Source of the DNA: Paenibacillus sp. LHD-38
GTDB lineage: Bacteria; Bacillota; Bacilli; Paenibacillales; Paenibacillaceae
Assembly (NCBI RefSeq): GCF_031157315.1
Contig: NZ_JAVIFU010000028.1
Coordinates: forward strand, 22,803 to 86,802
Length of the DNA: 64,000 nucleotides
Reading direction: 5' to 3'
The notes beneath the pieces are model-generated. The model saw only the letters and a list, made by a program, of their open reading frames with translations. It was not told the DNA's origin and searched no databases. Of the stretch, positions 27,520 to 35,899 are shown piece by piece. How positions within the stretch are numbered: the first letter of the stretch is position 1; the number at the start of each line of letters is the position of its first letter. The translations under genes were made by a program, and so were the position numbers.

Positions 27520-28668
27520 TTATGAAGCAATTGACGACAATTTTCCTCCCAACCGTCTAACCGAAACGAAGCTGCTCACAAGCAGCACGAATGCACCAAA
27601 CAGATAAGGCAAATCGATATGGATATCGTATAGAATACCTGCAAGCATCGGTCCAAATATCGTACCGAGGCTCGTATAGGCATTATTCATTCCTGCTACG
27701 AATCCTTGTTCCTCCCCAGCCTCTTTGGACAGCAAGGTATTGATCGTCGGACGTAAAATATTATTGAACGTAAAGAATAGCATCGTTACGAACATGACAT
27801 AAAAGAAATTGCCCGAGAACAGCAAGAACACGAGGGATACAGCCGATAACAAAAGCATGGCGCCGATAATCTTTTTTTCCCCGAATCGAAGTGAAATCCG
27901 TTCGGTCAGTACAATTTGATTAAACGTGCCAATTAACGAACATACGGTAAGCAATATAGCGATTTCACGTGTAGTGAATCCGTAGCCCTGTACGACAAAA
28001 AGCGGAAAAATCGCTTCAAAATGCGTCAAACCGAACGTAATGGCGAAAACAATAAGCAGAAGAATGAAATAGCGATATTGCACTGAAAGCGCGATTTGAC
28101 GAAAAACATTGTCCTTCTTCTCTTTCGTATGTTGGCGCATGAGGCGAATTTCCGGCGGCAGCGATTCAGGCAGCATCCACAGGCTGCATACCATGGCCAG
28201 TAGACCCACAAATGCGGATGCATAAAATGGTGCTTTGATCCCTAGCTCAGAAAGAAAACCACCTAACCCCGGTCCGATAATGAACCCCGATGTCATCGAC
28301 GCACCTAACCACGACATGGCCTTACTACGCTGATCATCCGTTGTAATATCAGCAATATAAGCGACAATGACTGGGATCAAGGCAGCTGAGCCCATTCCGC
28401 CAATTAATCGCGAAACGAATAATAAGGATAAATCGCCTGCTAAAGCAGCCATTAAGTTGGAGATAGCGAACAAGATCAGTCCAGTGATAATCATCGGTTT
28501 ACGACCGTATTGATCAGACAAATTGCCTGCAATAGGTGAGAAAAGAAACTGTGTCAGACCGAAGCAGGATACCAAATATCCTGCTGCTTGACCACCAGCC
28601 CCAAACTCCTTGAGAAGTTCGGGTAATATCGGAATGACAAGACCCATGCTTAGATTAGCGAGAAACAT
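27520..28668 (-). CDS. MFS drug/H+ antiporter, N-terminus truncated
   Basis: 382 residues with about 12 membrane segments and the DHA1-type motif A GNLSDQYGRKPMIITGLILF in the loop after TM2; motif C is represented by GFIIGPGLGGFL in TM5. The product begins inside TM1 (FLANLSMGLVIPILPELL): the usual 8-12 leading residues are missing and a TGA occurs two codons before the ATG. The same junction (about 28670-28705) also truncates the cupin gene on the other strand, so this is a deletion scar. The protein may still insert but has probably lost its normal expression signals. Confidence 0.75.
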   Translation of the reverse strand: MFLANLSMGLVIPILPELLKEFGAGGQAAGYLVSCFGLTQFLFSPIAGNLSDQYGRKPMIITGLILFAISNLMAALAGDLSLLFVSRLIGGMGSAALIPVIVAYIADITTDDQRSKAMSWLGASMTSGFIIGPGLGGFLSELGIKAPFYASAFVGLLAMVCSLWMLPESLPPEIRLMRQHTKEKKDNVFRQIALSVQYRYFILLLIVFAITFGLTHFEAIFPLFVVQGYGFTTREIAILLTVCSLIGTFNQIVLTERISLRFGEKKIIGAMLLLSAVSLVFLLFSGNFFYVMFVTMLFFTFNNILRPTINTLLSKEAGEEQGFVAGMNNAYTSLGTIFGPMLAGILYDIHIDLPYLFGAFVLLVSSFVSVRRLGGKLSSIAS

Positions 28669-28705
28669 CCGTCAATCGTTTCCGGAAATGCGTCATCATC
28701 GAGTG

Positions 28706-29074
28706 ATGAAATGGCTGCTTCTAGAAGAGAACCCCAAAATATCGGTCATTTCGAAAGCTGATATAGAACCCTTTTTGGAACAGGACGGTAATTATCGGGT
28801 CTACCCTATGTTTCCATTTGATCAACGAAAGGGATTTGAGATTTATACGGTGCATATGGCCCCTGGCTGCAATCATATTTCCGAACCTCATAACGATGGC
28901 GTCGAGGAGTACGTTATCATTGTCCGAGGGAGCCTGGCTATCAAGTTCAACGATGAGGTTTACAACATTACAGAGGGCAATGCTATACACTTTCCCGCCA
29001 ACCAGCCCCACTCGTATCACAACAAAACAGATCAGGAGATCTCTTATATTGCTATGATCCATTATTCTGCATAG
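28706..29074 (+). pseudogene. cupin domain of an XRE-type regulator, HTH missing
   Basis: From about ATG 28706 the sequence matches the C-terminal part of XRE-cupin regulators: NPKISVISKADIEPF linker, then a cupin barrel with ISEPHNDGVEEYVIIVRGSL (motif 1, H..E) and GNAIHFPANQPHSYHN (motif 2). In intact proteins (about 180-190 residues) an HTH domain precedes it. Here the upstream codons are only the complement of the MFS start, so the DNA-binding domain is lost. The cupin could persist as a stand-alone fold, but I regard it as a remnant. Confidence 0.7.
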
Positions 29075-29116
29075 GCTAATTGACCGATAGCATTTTTTTG
29101 CACGAGACAGTTTCAG

Positions 29117-29159
29117 GGCTTCCGCATGGCCGATTCCTGCCTAGTCAGGAGCCTTTTTT
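29117..29159 (+). terminator. terminator after the cupin gene
   Basis: GGCTTCC pairs with GGAGCC (one bulge) and is followed by TTTTTT on the plus strand, about 45 bases after the cupin stop. Confidence 0.55.
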
Positions 29160-29348
29160 ATGCTGAAGCAAAAAAGTACTATTGAGACTCAGGCATGATC
29201 AAACGGGAAGGCAAAAACTTATCATTGTGAGAAATGACGCACGTTTGTAAAGTTAAGCGTATGTAACGAGATACTATTAAGGAAAGAAGGGGGCCCGTTG
29301 ATTCACATGTTTCGGAGGTTCGGAGGTTCGGAAAAATCTGAAAGCGCT

Positions 29349-29750
29349 TCAAACGCCGACCGCGGCGATCTGGTTTGATCTGAAACGTTTATCCCGGTTC
29401 TCCTTGTTTCGTTTGGTGGTGGCCGGATTCACCGTGACAACGTTCTTGTCCTTATCTGCTAACCAGTTGGCCAAGTTAAACCAATAATGGCCGGTTGGCT
29501 CAATGCCGATTATGAGCATGAGCTTCTTTAATCGGTGTTTCTGTTGTAACTCCGTGATCCATCGGTTCAATTTTTCAAAGCCTTCAAAGCTATTTGAGAA
29601 TGAGAGATGTCGTTTGGAAACCACGATCCCTCGGAAACTTGTAGCTTGTGCGACATGCGTTTCTTTGGCCATGTCGATCCCTACGACGAGATGCGAGGTG
29701 ATAATTCGTTCAATTCGTTAATTTTGTGCGTCTGATTGCTTAAACTTCAT
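29349..29750 (-). pseudogene. IS110-family transposase, N-terminal remnant
   Basis: The original start is probably ATG 29750 (MKFKQSDAQN). An in-frame TAA at 29718-29720 then interrupts before SHLVVGIDMAKETHVAQA, the first DEDD motif of IS110 transposases. Further conserved pieces are IIGIEPTGHYWFNLANWL and VTVNPATTKRNKENRDK. Homology ends near 29385, where the frame runs into unrelated sequence. About 75 percent of the protein is missing. Confidence 0.8.
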
Positions 29751-29755
29751 AGTAA

Positions 29756-29814
29756 GAGCGCCTCGGTATGATGTGTTGTGGACAAACCCATCATACCGAG
29801 GCGCTCCCTTTTTT
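29756..29814 (+). terminator. 18-bp perfect stem-loop with T-run upstream of the IS110 remnant
   Basis: Arms 29756-29773 and 29789-29806 are perfectly complementary (GAGCGCCTCGGTATGATG and its reverse complement) and followed by CCCTTTTTT on the plus strand. It sits in the non-coding left end of the IS110 copy, directly before its start codon, so it may shield the transposase from read-through. Confidence 0.7.
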
Positions 29815-29878
29815 ACAATGCCCATTTCTTAGGCTTAACAGGAATGTTTAGTTGCAGTGTGAGTAAAATTCGTCAATG

Positions 29879-30076
29879 TTACAAGTAAAGGATGAAAAAG
29901 AACAGCGCAGCCATAGCAAAACGATAATATGCAAACCAAGATAATTTTACCCGTTTAATTAAGTTTAAAAAAGTCACGATTGCAATCATTGCTACTATAA
30001 AAGCTGCTGCTGAACCAATAAGAAACGATCCAATTTCCAGATGACTAATGTATCCCCGGAACGCAAGTACGCTCAC
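29879..30076 (-). pseudogene. uppP: undecaprenyl-diphosphatase (UppP/BacA) C-terminal remnant
   Basis: The last 55 or so residues of UppP are recognisable: SFLIGSAAAFIVAMIAIVTF, LNLIKRVKLSWFAYYRFAMA and AALFFFILYL with two membrane helices. All of the catalytic N-terminal region is absent; instead the frame starts inside a resolvase fragment. Confidence 0.7.
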
Positions 30077-30158
30077 ATCCGGATACCTTCAAAGAATCAA
30101 TTTGTAAATCCATGGACTGATCAGCAGTCGAAACACGTGCATACCCAACTTTAGTCAT
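30066..30158 (-). pseudogene. serine recombinase (resolvase/invertase) N-terminal remnant
   Basis: From ATG 30158 the minus strand encodes MTKVGYARVSTADQSMDL followed by QIDSLKVSGCERT, the conserved N-terminus of resolvases, with the catalytic serine in RVST. After about 27 codons it joins UppP sequence and stops. The source was presumably a Tn3-type or phage element. Confidence 0.75.
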
Positions 30159-30184
30159 TTCCCAATCTTTATCACGAATCCGAA

Positions 30185-30376
30185 GCCTTTAAGATACGTT
30201 ACCGGATGAGGTACAAAATTGAACAGAAGAATCATGAATTAAAGAACCATCATGGCCTGGCGATTTCACAACATAGCCAAGGTCTTCTTGGCATGCGAAT
30301 ACAAGCTGTCTTAACGGCAATTGCCGTAAATGCGAAACGAATGGTGAAGTTGGCGGAGCCCAAAGTGGCCCTTTAA
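30185..30376 (+). pseudogene. IS1182-family transposase C-terminal remnant
   Basis: The frame reads AFKIRYRMRYKIEQKNHELK, NHHGL, then LLGMRIQAVLTAIAVNAKRM and ends at TAA 30374-30376. The YxxRxxxExxNxxLKxxHG pattern is the catalytic Glu region at the end of IS1182/IS5-like transposases. The rest of this copy is absent; N-terminal IS1182 pieces of other copies are at 44.9 kb and 55 kb. Confidence 0.75.
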
Positions 30377-30412
30377 GGGACACATCCCCGATCCCATTAA
30401 ACCATAAATGCC

Positions 30413-30459
30413 AAAAAGTCGTTGTTTCGTTGCTCTAAGCAACAAAACAACGACTTTTT
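30413..30459. terminator. bidirectional terminator-like stem-loop
   Basis: AAAAAGTCGTTGTTT pairs with the AACAACGACTTTTT arm around a loop that itself pairs (GTTGCTC..AGCAAC). T-runs occur in both directions. It insulates the sulfatase operon from upstream. Confidence 0.75.
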
Positions 30460-30601
30460 CAGTGCTCTCCCAGTGGGGACAGGCGCTGTCGGATGCGGAT
30501 ATTTCGGTATCGGTGAAATTAAAATGGAAAAGTTACGGACCTGTGGATTGATAAGTGGTGAGTGATATGACAAAAGTGTAAGGATGAATGTTCCCTCACA
30601 C

Positions 30602-30662
30602 GAACGCCGGAATAGAAAAGCAGAATATTCTGCAAGCAATTTATCCCTAGCCCGATTATAAT
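30602..30662 (+). promoter_or_regulatory. activator-type promoter of the sulfatase/two-component operon
   Basis: TATAAT at 30657-30662 is a good -10. No sigma-A -35 is seen at 17 bp. A CAGAATATTCTG palindrome at 30621-30632 places GAATA 34 bp before the -10, the same offset as in the promoters at 35.7 and 39.2 kb; a weak half-site GAAC lies 21 bp further upstream. Probably bound by the AraC-type response regulator encoded in this operon. Confidence 0.5.
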
Positions 30663-30719
30663 GGTCTGTATGCCGAACTTTCGGAACATTAACCATTACG
30701 CAGGAAGAGGGAGCGCGAC

Positions 30720-32183
30720 ATGAAACCGAATATATTATTGATCACCGTCGATCAAATGAGATTCGACTGTCTCCATTACTTGAATCATCCCGTCATCCAA
30801 ACTCCGAACCTCGATCATTTGGCCAAACGAGGCGTCACCTTCACCAGTGCCTACTCGGCTACGCCTTCATGCGTCCCGGCAAGAGCCTCCATCATAACCG
30901 GCATGAGCCAACGAAGTCATGGACGAGTAGGCTATCAGGACAAGGTGCATTGGACGTACGAGCATACGCTGCCGGGCGAGCTTGCGGGTGCCGGATACCA
31001 TACGCAGTGCATCGGCAAAATGCATGTCTACCCTACCCGCAATCTATGCGGGTTCCATAATATCGAGCTTCATGACGGCTATATGCACTATAACCGCAAC
31101 CGCTCCCGTTCCTCCGCTCTGGAATGGTGGGACTACACCGACGATTATTTGCCATGGCTTCGCGAGCGGGCCGGATATGACCAGGATATTATGGACCATG
31201 GGCTCGACTGCAACGCCTCCGTCGTATCGAGGCCTTGGCATCTTGAAGAGAAATATCATCCGACCAACTGGGCGGTGACGAGATCGATCGATTTCCTGCG
31301 CAGAAGAGATCCGAGCAAGCCGTTTTTCCTGTGGACCTCCTTCGTTCGTCCGCATTCGCCGCTCGATCCGCCGCAGGCTTACCTTGACCTGTACAAAAAC
31401 ATCGAGCTGCCTGAACCTCCGATCGGAGATTGGGCGGATACGGAAGATGCGGACAGAGCCGGCTTCAATCCGACGACCGGCAGAGGCATCGTCCATGACC
31501 GGATGAGGAAAGATGCATTAGCCGCCTATTACGCGCTTATTACCCATATCGACAATCAAATCGGCAGACTTCTGAATGCGCTGTTCGAATTCGGCGTAAG
31601 CGACAATACCGTCATTATGTTCACGTCCGATCACGGAGATTTGATGGGCGACCACAATTTGTACCAGAAGCGTCTCGCCTACGAAGGCAGTGCGAAAGTG
31701 CCGTTTATTCTGTGCGATCCTACCGGCAAGCTGGGGCTGGAAAGCGGCAAGATAGCGGATCAGGTCGTCGAGATGCGCGATATTATGCCAACCTTGCTGG
31801 ATGCTGCGAATGTCGCGATTCCAGACAGCGTCGACGGCAGCAGCGTGCTCCCTCTGAGCGTAAGAATCAACGGCCAAAAGCCGGAATGGCGGGAATACCT
31901 GCATGGCGAGCATGCCCATGGCCAGCTGTCCTATCATTACGTGACTGACGGAAAGCGAAAATATATCTGGTACTCGCAGACGGGCGTGGAGCAATATTTC
32001 GATCTCGAGGCGGATCCGCAGGAGCTGCGAAACTTAATCAAGGACAGCGGCTACGCGAATGAAATTAGCGGCTGGCGAGAGCGCATCATTGGGGAGCTGA
32101 CCGGCCGCGAGGAAGGATATACCGACGGCGCTCAGCTCATCGCGGGACGTCCTCCGCTGGATGTGCTGAGCCACATTCTTTAA
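30720..32183 (+). CDS. type I sulfatase (formylglycine-dependent)
   Basis: 487 residues, no signal peptide. The N-terminal metal-binding aspartate is in NILLITVDQMRFD; the sulfatase signature C-x-P-x-R is CVPARASIITG with Cys at residue 51, the residue converted to formylglycine. GKMHVYP supplies the conserved Lys and His, and MFTSDHGDLMGDHNLYQK the second Asp/His metal cluster. The C-terminal subdomain carries the EYLHGEHAHG stretch. Likely removes sulfate esters from small imported sugars in the cytoplasm. AGGAAGAGGG precedes the ATG. The sensor kinase starts 12 bases after the stop, so the three genes form one operon. No sulfatase-maturase gene is in the window. Confidence 0.88.
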   Translation: MKPNILLITVDQMRFDCLHYLNHPVIQTPNLDHLAKRGVTFTSAYSATPSCVPARASIITGMSQRSHGRVGYQDKVHWTYEHTLPGELAGAGYHTQCIGKMHVYPTRNLCGFHNIELHDGYMHYNRNRSRSSALEWWDYTDDYLPWLRERAGYDQDIMDHGLDCNASVVSRPWHLEEKYHPTNWAVTRSIDFLRRRDPSKPFFLWTSFVRPHSPLDPPQAYLDLYKNIELPEPPIGDWADTEDADRAGFNPTTGRGIVHDRMRKDALAAYYALITHIDNQIGRLLNALFEFGVSDNTVIMFTSDHGDLMGDHNLYQKRLAYEGSAKVPFILCDPTGKLGLESGKIADQVVEMRDIMPTLLDAANVAIPDSVDGSSVLPLSVRINGQKPEWREYLHGEHAHGQLSYHYVTDGKRKYIWYSQTGVEQYFDLEADPQELRNLIKDSGYANEISGWRERIIGELTGREEGYTDGAQLIAGRPPLDVLSHIL

Positions 32184-32195
32184 GGAGAGAAGCAG

Positions 32196-33974
32196 GTGTA
32201 CCGCACGCTAAGGAAATGGCTCATGACATCGAGCATCCAGCACAAAATTCTCGCTTCCTTTATCGCCATAACGGTCTGCTCTCTCTTCTTCTTTGGCTAT
32301 ATTTCCTTGTCGCTGTCCAAAAAAAGCATGGAAGAGCAGATCAAGATGTCCAAAACGCGCAATTTGGCCGTCGTGACGGAGAAACTGAACATTATGTTGG
32401 ACAACCTTGTTTCCTTGTCCAACATTTATTACGGAAGTCCGGAGCTTCGGTACTTGCTGATGTCGAATTCCACAAGCAACTCCTATGAGCAGAAGCTTAA
32501 GAAGGAATTCGTCAATCGGATGATCGTCAATTACAAATACGCGTTTACTTGGCTCGATTACCATGTATCCATACTAGGGTATAACGGGCTGGAGCTACAT
32601 TCCATGTATGAAGGCCACGTCGGCTTGGACAGCCTGACGAGCCAGCCATGGTACAAGGAAGTCGAGCGCCAAGACGGCAACGTCTACATCCTTCTCGACG
32701 ATTCCCCCGAGCTGTCCAAAGCGATCGGCGAGCAGCATTACGTGACGGTAGCGCGCATGCTCAAAGATTACGAGAGTGGACGGAATATCGGCCTGCTTCT
32801 TATTAGCGTGAAGGAATCATTTATCTACAATCAGGTCAAAAGCTCCATTGAAGATTATGAAAATATCATTATTGCCGATGCGGCGGGAGATATATTGACG
32901 GCGAGCGACAAGTCTCTGCTCGGCGTTCCGATTGACCGCACGCCCTATCATGCAAGCGAGAACGGACGCTTGACCGACAGCGAAGGCGTCAATCAGATGG
33001 TGAGCACCTATAAGATGCCGGCCACCGGCTGGCGAATTATGATGCTGTCGCCCTATGACAATTTGTTCGACAAGCTAAACCGCGTGCAGAAATTAAATTG
33101 GGCTATCTTCGCTTTAATTATCGGTCTTGGCATCTTCCTCTCCTATTTCATAGCCCGGAAGCTGTCCGTACCGATCAAGTCCTTATACGTCGATATGATG
33201 AAGGTAGAGAAAGGCGATCTCTCCGTCCGCTCGAAGCTGGCCGCAGGCGATGAGATCGGCTTCCTCGCGTTCCGGTTCAACCATATGATCAGCCGAATTG
33301 AGCAGCTGCACCAGCAGTTGTTCACACAGCAGGAACAGAAGCGGCGCGCGGAGCTGGAGACGTTGAAGTCCCAAATCAATACGCATTTCCTGTTCAACAC
33401 GTTAGCTTCGATACGTTCCATGGTCGTAACCGGCAACGCGCAGCAAGCGGATACCGTCATCGTCTCCCTGGTCAAGCTGCTGCGCAGGACGTTGTCCGCG
33501 AAGAGCGAGTTCGTGCGGATTCAGGAGGAGCTTGATCATCTGAAGCATTATTTTACGATTCAGAAAGCAAGAATGAAAGATTCGTTCGACGTGCAGTGGG
33601 AGCTGGACGAGGATATATTAAGTTATAAAACATTGCATATGCTGCTGCAGCCGCTCGTGGAGAACGCGCTGTTCCATGGGATCGAACCGATGAAGGAAAG
33701 AGGCCTCATTATTATCCGGGCGTACTTGGCGATAGATGCGTCGGAATGCATCGTCGTCGAGGTCGTGGATAACGGGATCGGCATCCAGAGCGGCAACGAG
33801 CGGCCCACGCGAACGAGCGGCACGGGTACGGGACTTCAAAATATTCGCAACCGATTGAACATGCATTTCGGCGAAGACGGAGAGCTGCGGCTCGAAAGAA
33901 TGTACGACCGGTTTACGAAAGCGACAATCCGCTTCCCGGCATTTCGCAACGAAAAGGAGCTGAAGCTGCGATGA
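32196..33974 (+). CDS. YesM-type sensor histidine kinase
   Basis: 592 residues from GTG 32196 with AAGGAGAG upstream. TM1 about 20-42 (SFIAITVCSLFFFGYISLSL), an extracellular dCache-like sensor domain to about 295, TM2 about 298-318 (FALIIGLGIFLSYFIARKL), HAMP about 318-372, the His_kinase domain with LKSQINTHFLFNTLASIRSM (phospho-His near 397), and HATPase with LLQPLVENALFHGIEP and DNGIGI. This family senses extracellular sugars or binding-protein complexes and signals to AraC-type response regulators. The stop overlaps the regulator start (ATGA). Confidence 0.9.
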   Translation: MYRTLRKWLMTSSIQHKILASFIAITVCSLFFFGYISLSLSKKSMEEQIKMSKTRNLAVVTEKLNIMLDNLVSLSNIYYGSPELRYLLMSNSTSNSYEQKLKKEFVNRMIVNYKYAFTWLDYHVSILGYNGLELHSMYEGHVGLDSLTSQPWYKEVERQDGNVYILLDDSPELSKAIGEQHYVTVARMLKDYESGRNIGLLLISVKESFIYNQVKSSIEDYENIIIADAAGDILTASDKSLLGVPIDRTPYHASENGRLTDSEGVNQMVSTYKMPATGWRIMMLSPYDNLFDKLNRVQKLNWAIFALIIGLGIFLSYFIARKLSVPIKSLYVDMMKVEKGDLSVRSKLAAGDEIGFLAFRFNHMISRIEQLHQQLFTQQEQKRRAELETLKSQINTHFLFNTLASIRSMVVTGNAQQADTVIVSLVKLLRRTLSAKSEFVRIQEELDHLKHYFTIQKARMKDSFDVQWELDEDILSYKTLHMLLQPLVENALFHGIEPMKERGLIIIRAYLAIDASECIVVEVVDNGIGIQSGNERPTRTSGTGTGLQNIRNRLNMHFGEDGELRLERMYDRFTKATIRFPAFRNEKELKLR

Positions 33975-35599
33975 ATATCATCATCGTAGACGATGAGCTG
34001 CAAATCCAGAACTGGCTGAAGCTTCTTCTTCAGAAAACCGAGTTTCCGGCAACGCTCATGGGAATGTTCGGGAGTGGCTTGGAGGCGTACGACTATTGCA
34101 TGAACAATGCCGTGGACCTTGTCATTACCGATATCCGGATGCCGCTTATGGACGGCCTTCAATTAATCGGGCAGCTCAGGAGCAGGAAGCCGGGCATACG
34201 GTTCCTTATCTTGAGCGCCCACGAAGAATTCCATTATGCGTCGGAGGGCATGCGGCTCGGAGCAAGCGATTATTTGCTCAAGGCGGAAATAACGGTAGAC
34301 GATCTTCGCGACGTGCTCGAGAGAATCCGGCTCGATTTGAACAAGGAAACCCGGATCGGCAACGAAATGAACCATATGAGGATGACCCTGAACGAGAACC
34401 AGCAGGCGCTGCGAGCGGTGTATTTGAAAGAATTGATACAGGGCGAAGCGAATGCTGTAACGAAATACGTTCCGAAGAGAGCGCAGCTTCAATTGAACTT
34501 CGATCCGAAGCATACGGTTATGCTCGCGATCGGTTTTGCACCTCAAGACTTCGAGCGGAAAAACGCGCAATTCCAAAGCCGCGATCTGCTTGATCTAGCC
34601 ATCGTGAACGTAACCGAGGAGACGCTGCACTCAGAGTTTGGGAAGGGCAATGCGTTTCCGGTCGATACGGCTCTATTCGCGGTCATCGTGAATTGCCCGG
34701 CTTCCGGCCGGAAGTCGGTGCATGAAAGCCTGCTGCATTACGCAAACCGGATATCCTCCAACCTGTGGAATTACTTGAACATACATGCGGATATCGGCAT
34801 CAGCGAGCTCTACGGCGATTTGTCGGAGCTCAAGCTGCGGTGGCGAGAAGCGCGCCAGGCTATGGGGCAAAATTTATTTTACGGAAGAAGGGCCATTGTC
34901 AGCTATCAAGATTTGCAATTCGATTCGCAATTCGATTCGCCCGTAAGAAACTGGGACGCGGCCGAGGCCGCATGGCATGCCCGAATTATTCGCCAGCTGG
35001 AGCTCGACTACTATGACGGAGTGCGGGAAGAAGTCCATCATCTCCTTCGCGAGATCGAATCGAGGAAACATTTGTCCGCAACGCAAGTGAAGGCGGTTAT
35101 GCTGGAGATCGTCTATGCGATGCGGCGCAAGCTACAATCGTTGTCCGTTCCGTCTGAAGGCGAACCCGCCATCATGGACATTCATCACGCTTCGACGTTC
35201 CAAGAATGCAAGGAGTGGCTGCTTGCGCAGTTGCATGCTTTCATCGAATCGATCTCGATCAAGAAGAGAAGTCCGGCTATCGTCGAAATCTGCAACTACA
35301 TTGCAAACAACTATTCCCGGAACATCTCACTGCCGGAAGTGGCCGGCCTTGTTCATTTGAACAAAACGTATTTGTCGGGATTGTTCAAAAAAGAGATGGG
35401 CGTAAACTTTAACGACTATTTGACGAACTATCGATTGGACAAGGCTAAGGAGCTGCTCGTGCTCGGTCGGTGCAACATCAGCGAATTGGCCGAGAAGGTC
35501 GGCTATACGAATTCCAGCCACTTCGCCAAAGTGTTCAAAAAGACGACAGGCCTGTCTCCGCTGGAGTATAAAAAAAGCATGAACGTCACTTCCTCCTAG
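33971..35599 (+). CDS. YesN/AraC-type response regulator
   Basis: 542 residues. N-terminal receiver: IIIVDDELQIQNWLK, the phospho-acceptor Asp near 54 in DLVITDIRMPLMDG, FLILSAHEEFHYA and DYLLKAE (Lys). A helical linker domain of about 280 residues follows. C-terminal AraC double HTH: ISLPEVAGLVHLNKTYLSGL, FKKEMGVNFNDYLTNYRL and IGELAEKVGY-like ISELAEKVGYTNSSHFAKVF. The four-base overlap with the kinase gene confirms the pair. It is expected to activate the neighbouring beta-helix and ABC genes; candidate sites with 21-bp half-site spacing lie at 35680 and 39113. Confidence 0.9.
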   Translation: MNIIIVDDELQIQNWLKLLLQKTEFPATLMGMFGSGLEAYDYCMNNAVDLVITDIRMPLMDGLQLIGQLRSRKPGIRFLILSAHEEFHYASEGMRLGASDYLLKAEITVDDLRDVLERIRLDLNKETRIGNEMNHMRMTLNENQQALRAVYLKELIQGEANAVTKYVPKRAQLQLNFDPKHTVMLAIGFAPQDFERKNAQFQSRDLLDLAIVNVTEETLHSEFGKGNAFPVDTALFAVIVNCPASGRKSVHESLLHYANRISSNLWNYLNIHADIGISELYGDLSELKLRWREARQAMGQNLFYGRRAIVSYQDLQFDSQFDSPVRNWDAAEAAWHARIIRQLELDYYDGVREEVHHLLREIESRKHLSATQVKAVMLEIVYAMRRKLQSLSVPSEGEPAIMDIHHASTFQECKEWLLAQLHAFIESISIKKRSPAIVEICNYIANNYSRNISLPEVAGLVHLNKTYLSGLFKKEMGVNFNDYLTNYRLDKAKELLVLGRCNISELAEKVGYTNSSHFAKVFKKTTGLSPLEYKKSMNVTSS

Positions 35600-35622
35600 A
35601 GTGGCTTTTATCACGACATTAG

Positions 35623-35672
35623 GCCCCATGAGAGCTTGCCGAATTACGGCGGCGCCTCATGGGGCTTTTTTT
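35623..35672 (+). terminator. terminator of the two-component operon
   Basis: GCCCCATGAG (35623-35632) pairs with CTCATGGGGC (35656-35665), followed by seven T residues. Confidence 0.9.
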
Positions 35673-35679
35673 CAAGAAA

Positions 35680-35744
35680 AACAGAAAATAAGAATGAAAC
35701 AACAGAATAATCCAAATTTCTTTTTTGAACCTTTCCATTAGAAT
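35680..35744 (+). promoter_or_regulatory. candidate response-regulator operator and promoter of the beta-helix gene
   Basis: Two direct half-sites, AACAGAAAAT at 35680 and AACAGAATAA at 35701, are spaced 21 bp, as expected for an AraC-type dimer. GAATAA begins 34 bp before a TAGAAT -10 at 35739-35744. There is no good -35, which suits activator dependence. The start of the gene lies about 155 bp downstream, leaving a long leader. Confidence 0.5.
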
Positions 35745-35899
35745 GAGGGTTGACCGGCATGCATGACATGACATTCAGACCCGCAAACGCTATGCGGCCT
35801 TAAACCATCGATACGGAAAGGAGGCTATGACGGACGGGCATCTAAGTTGAAGACATAATGATCAAAGCTCTTATACCTAATGAAGAGGTGAAATTTGAC

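Noticed and set aside
29280..29340. tandem GGAGGTTCG units as a possible regulatory repeat
   Set aside because: Only two units of nine bases; too short to separate from chance in a scrap region.
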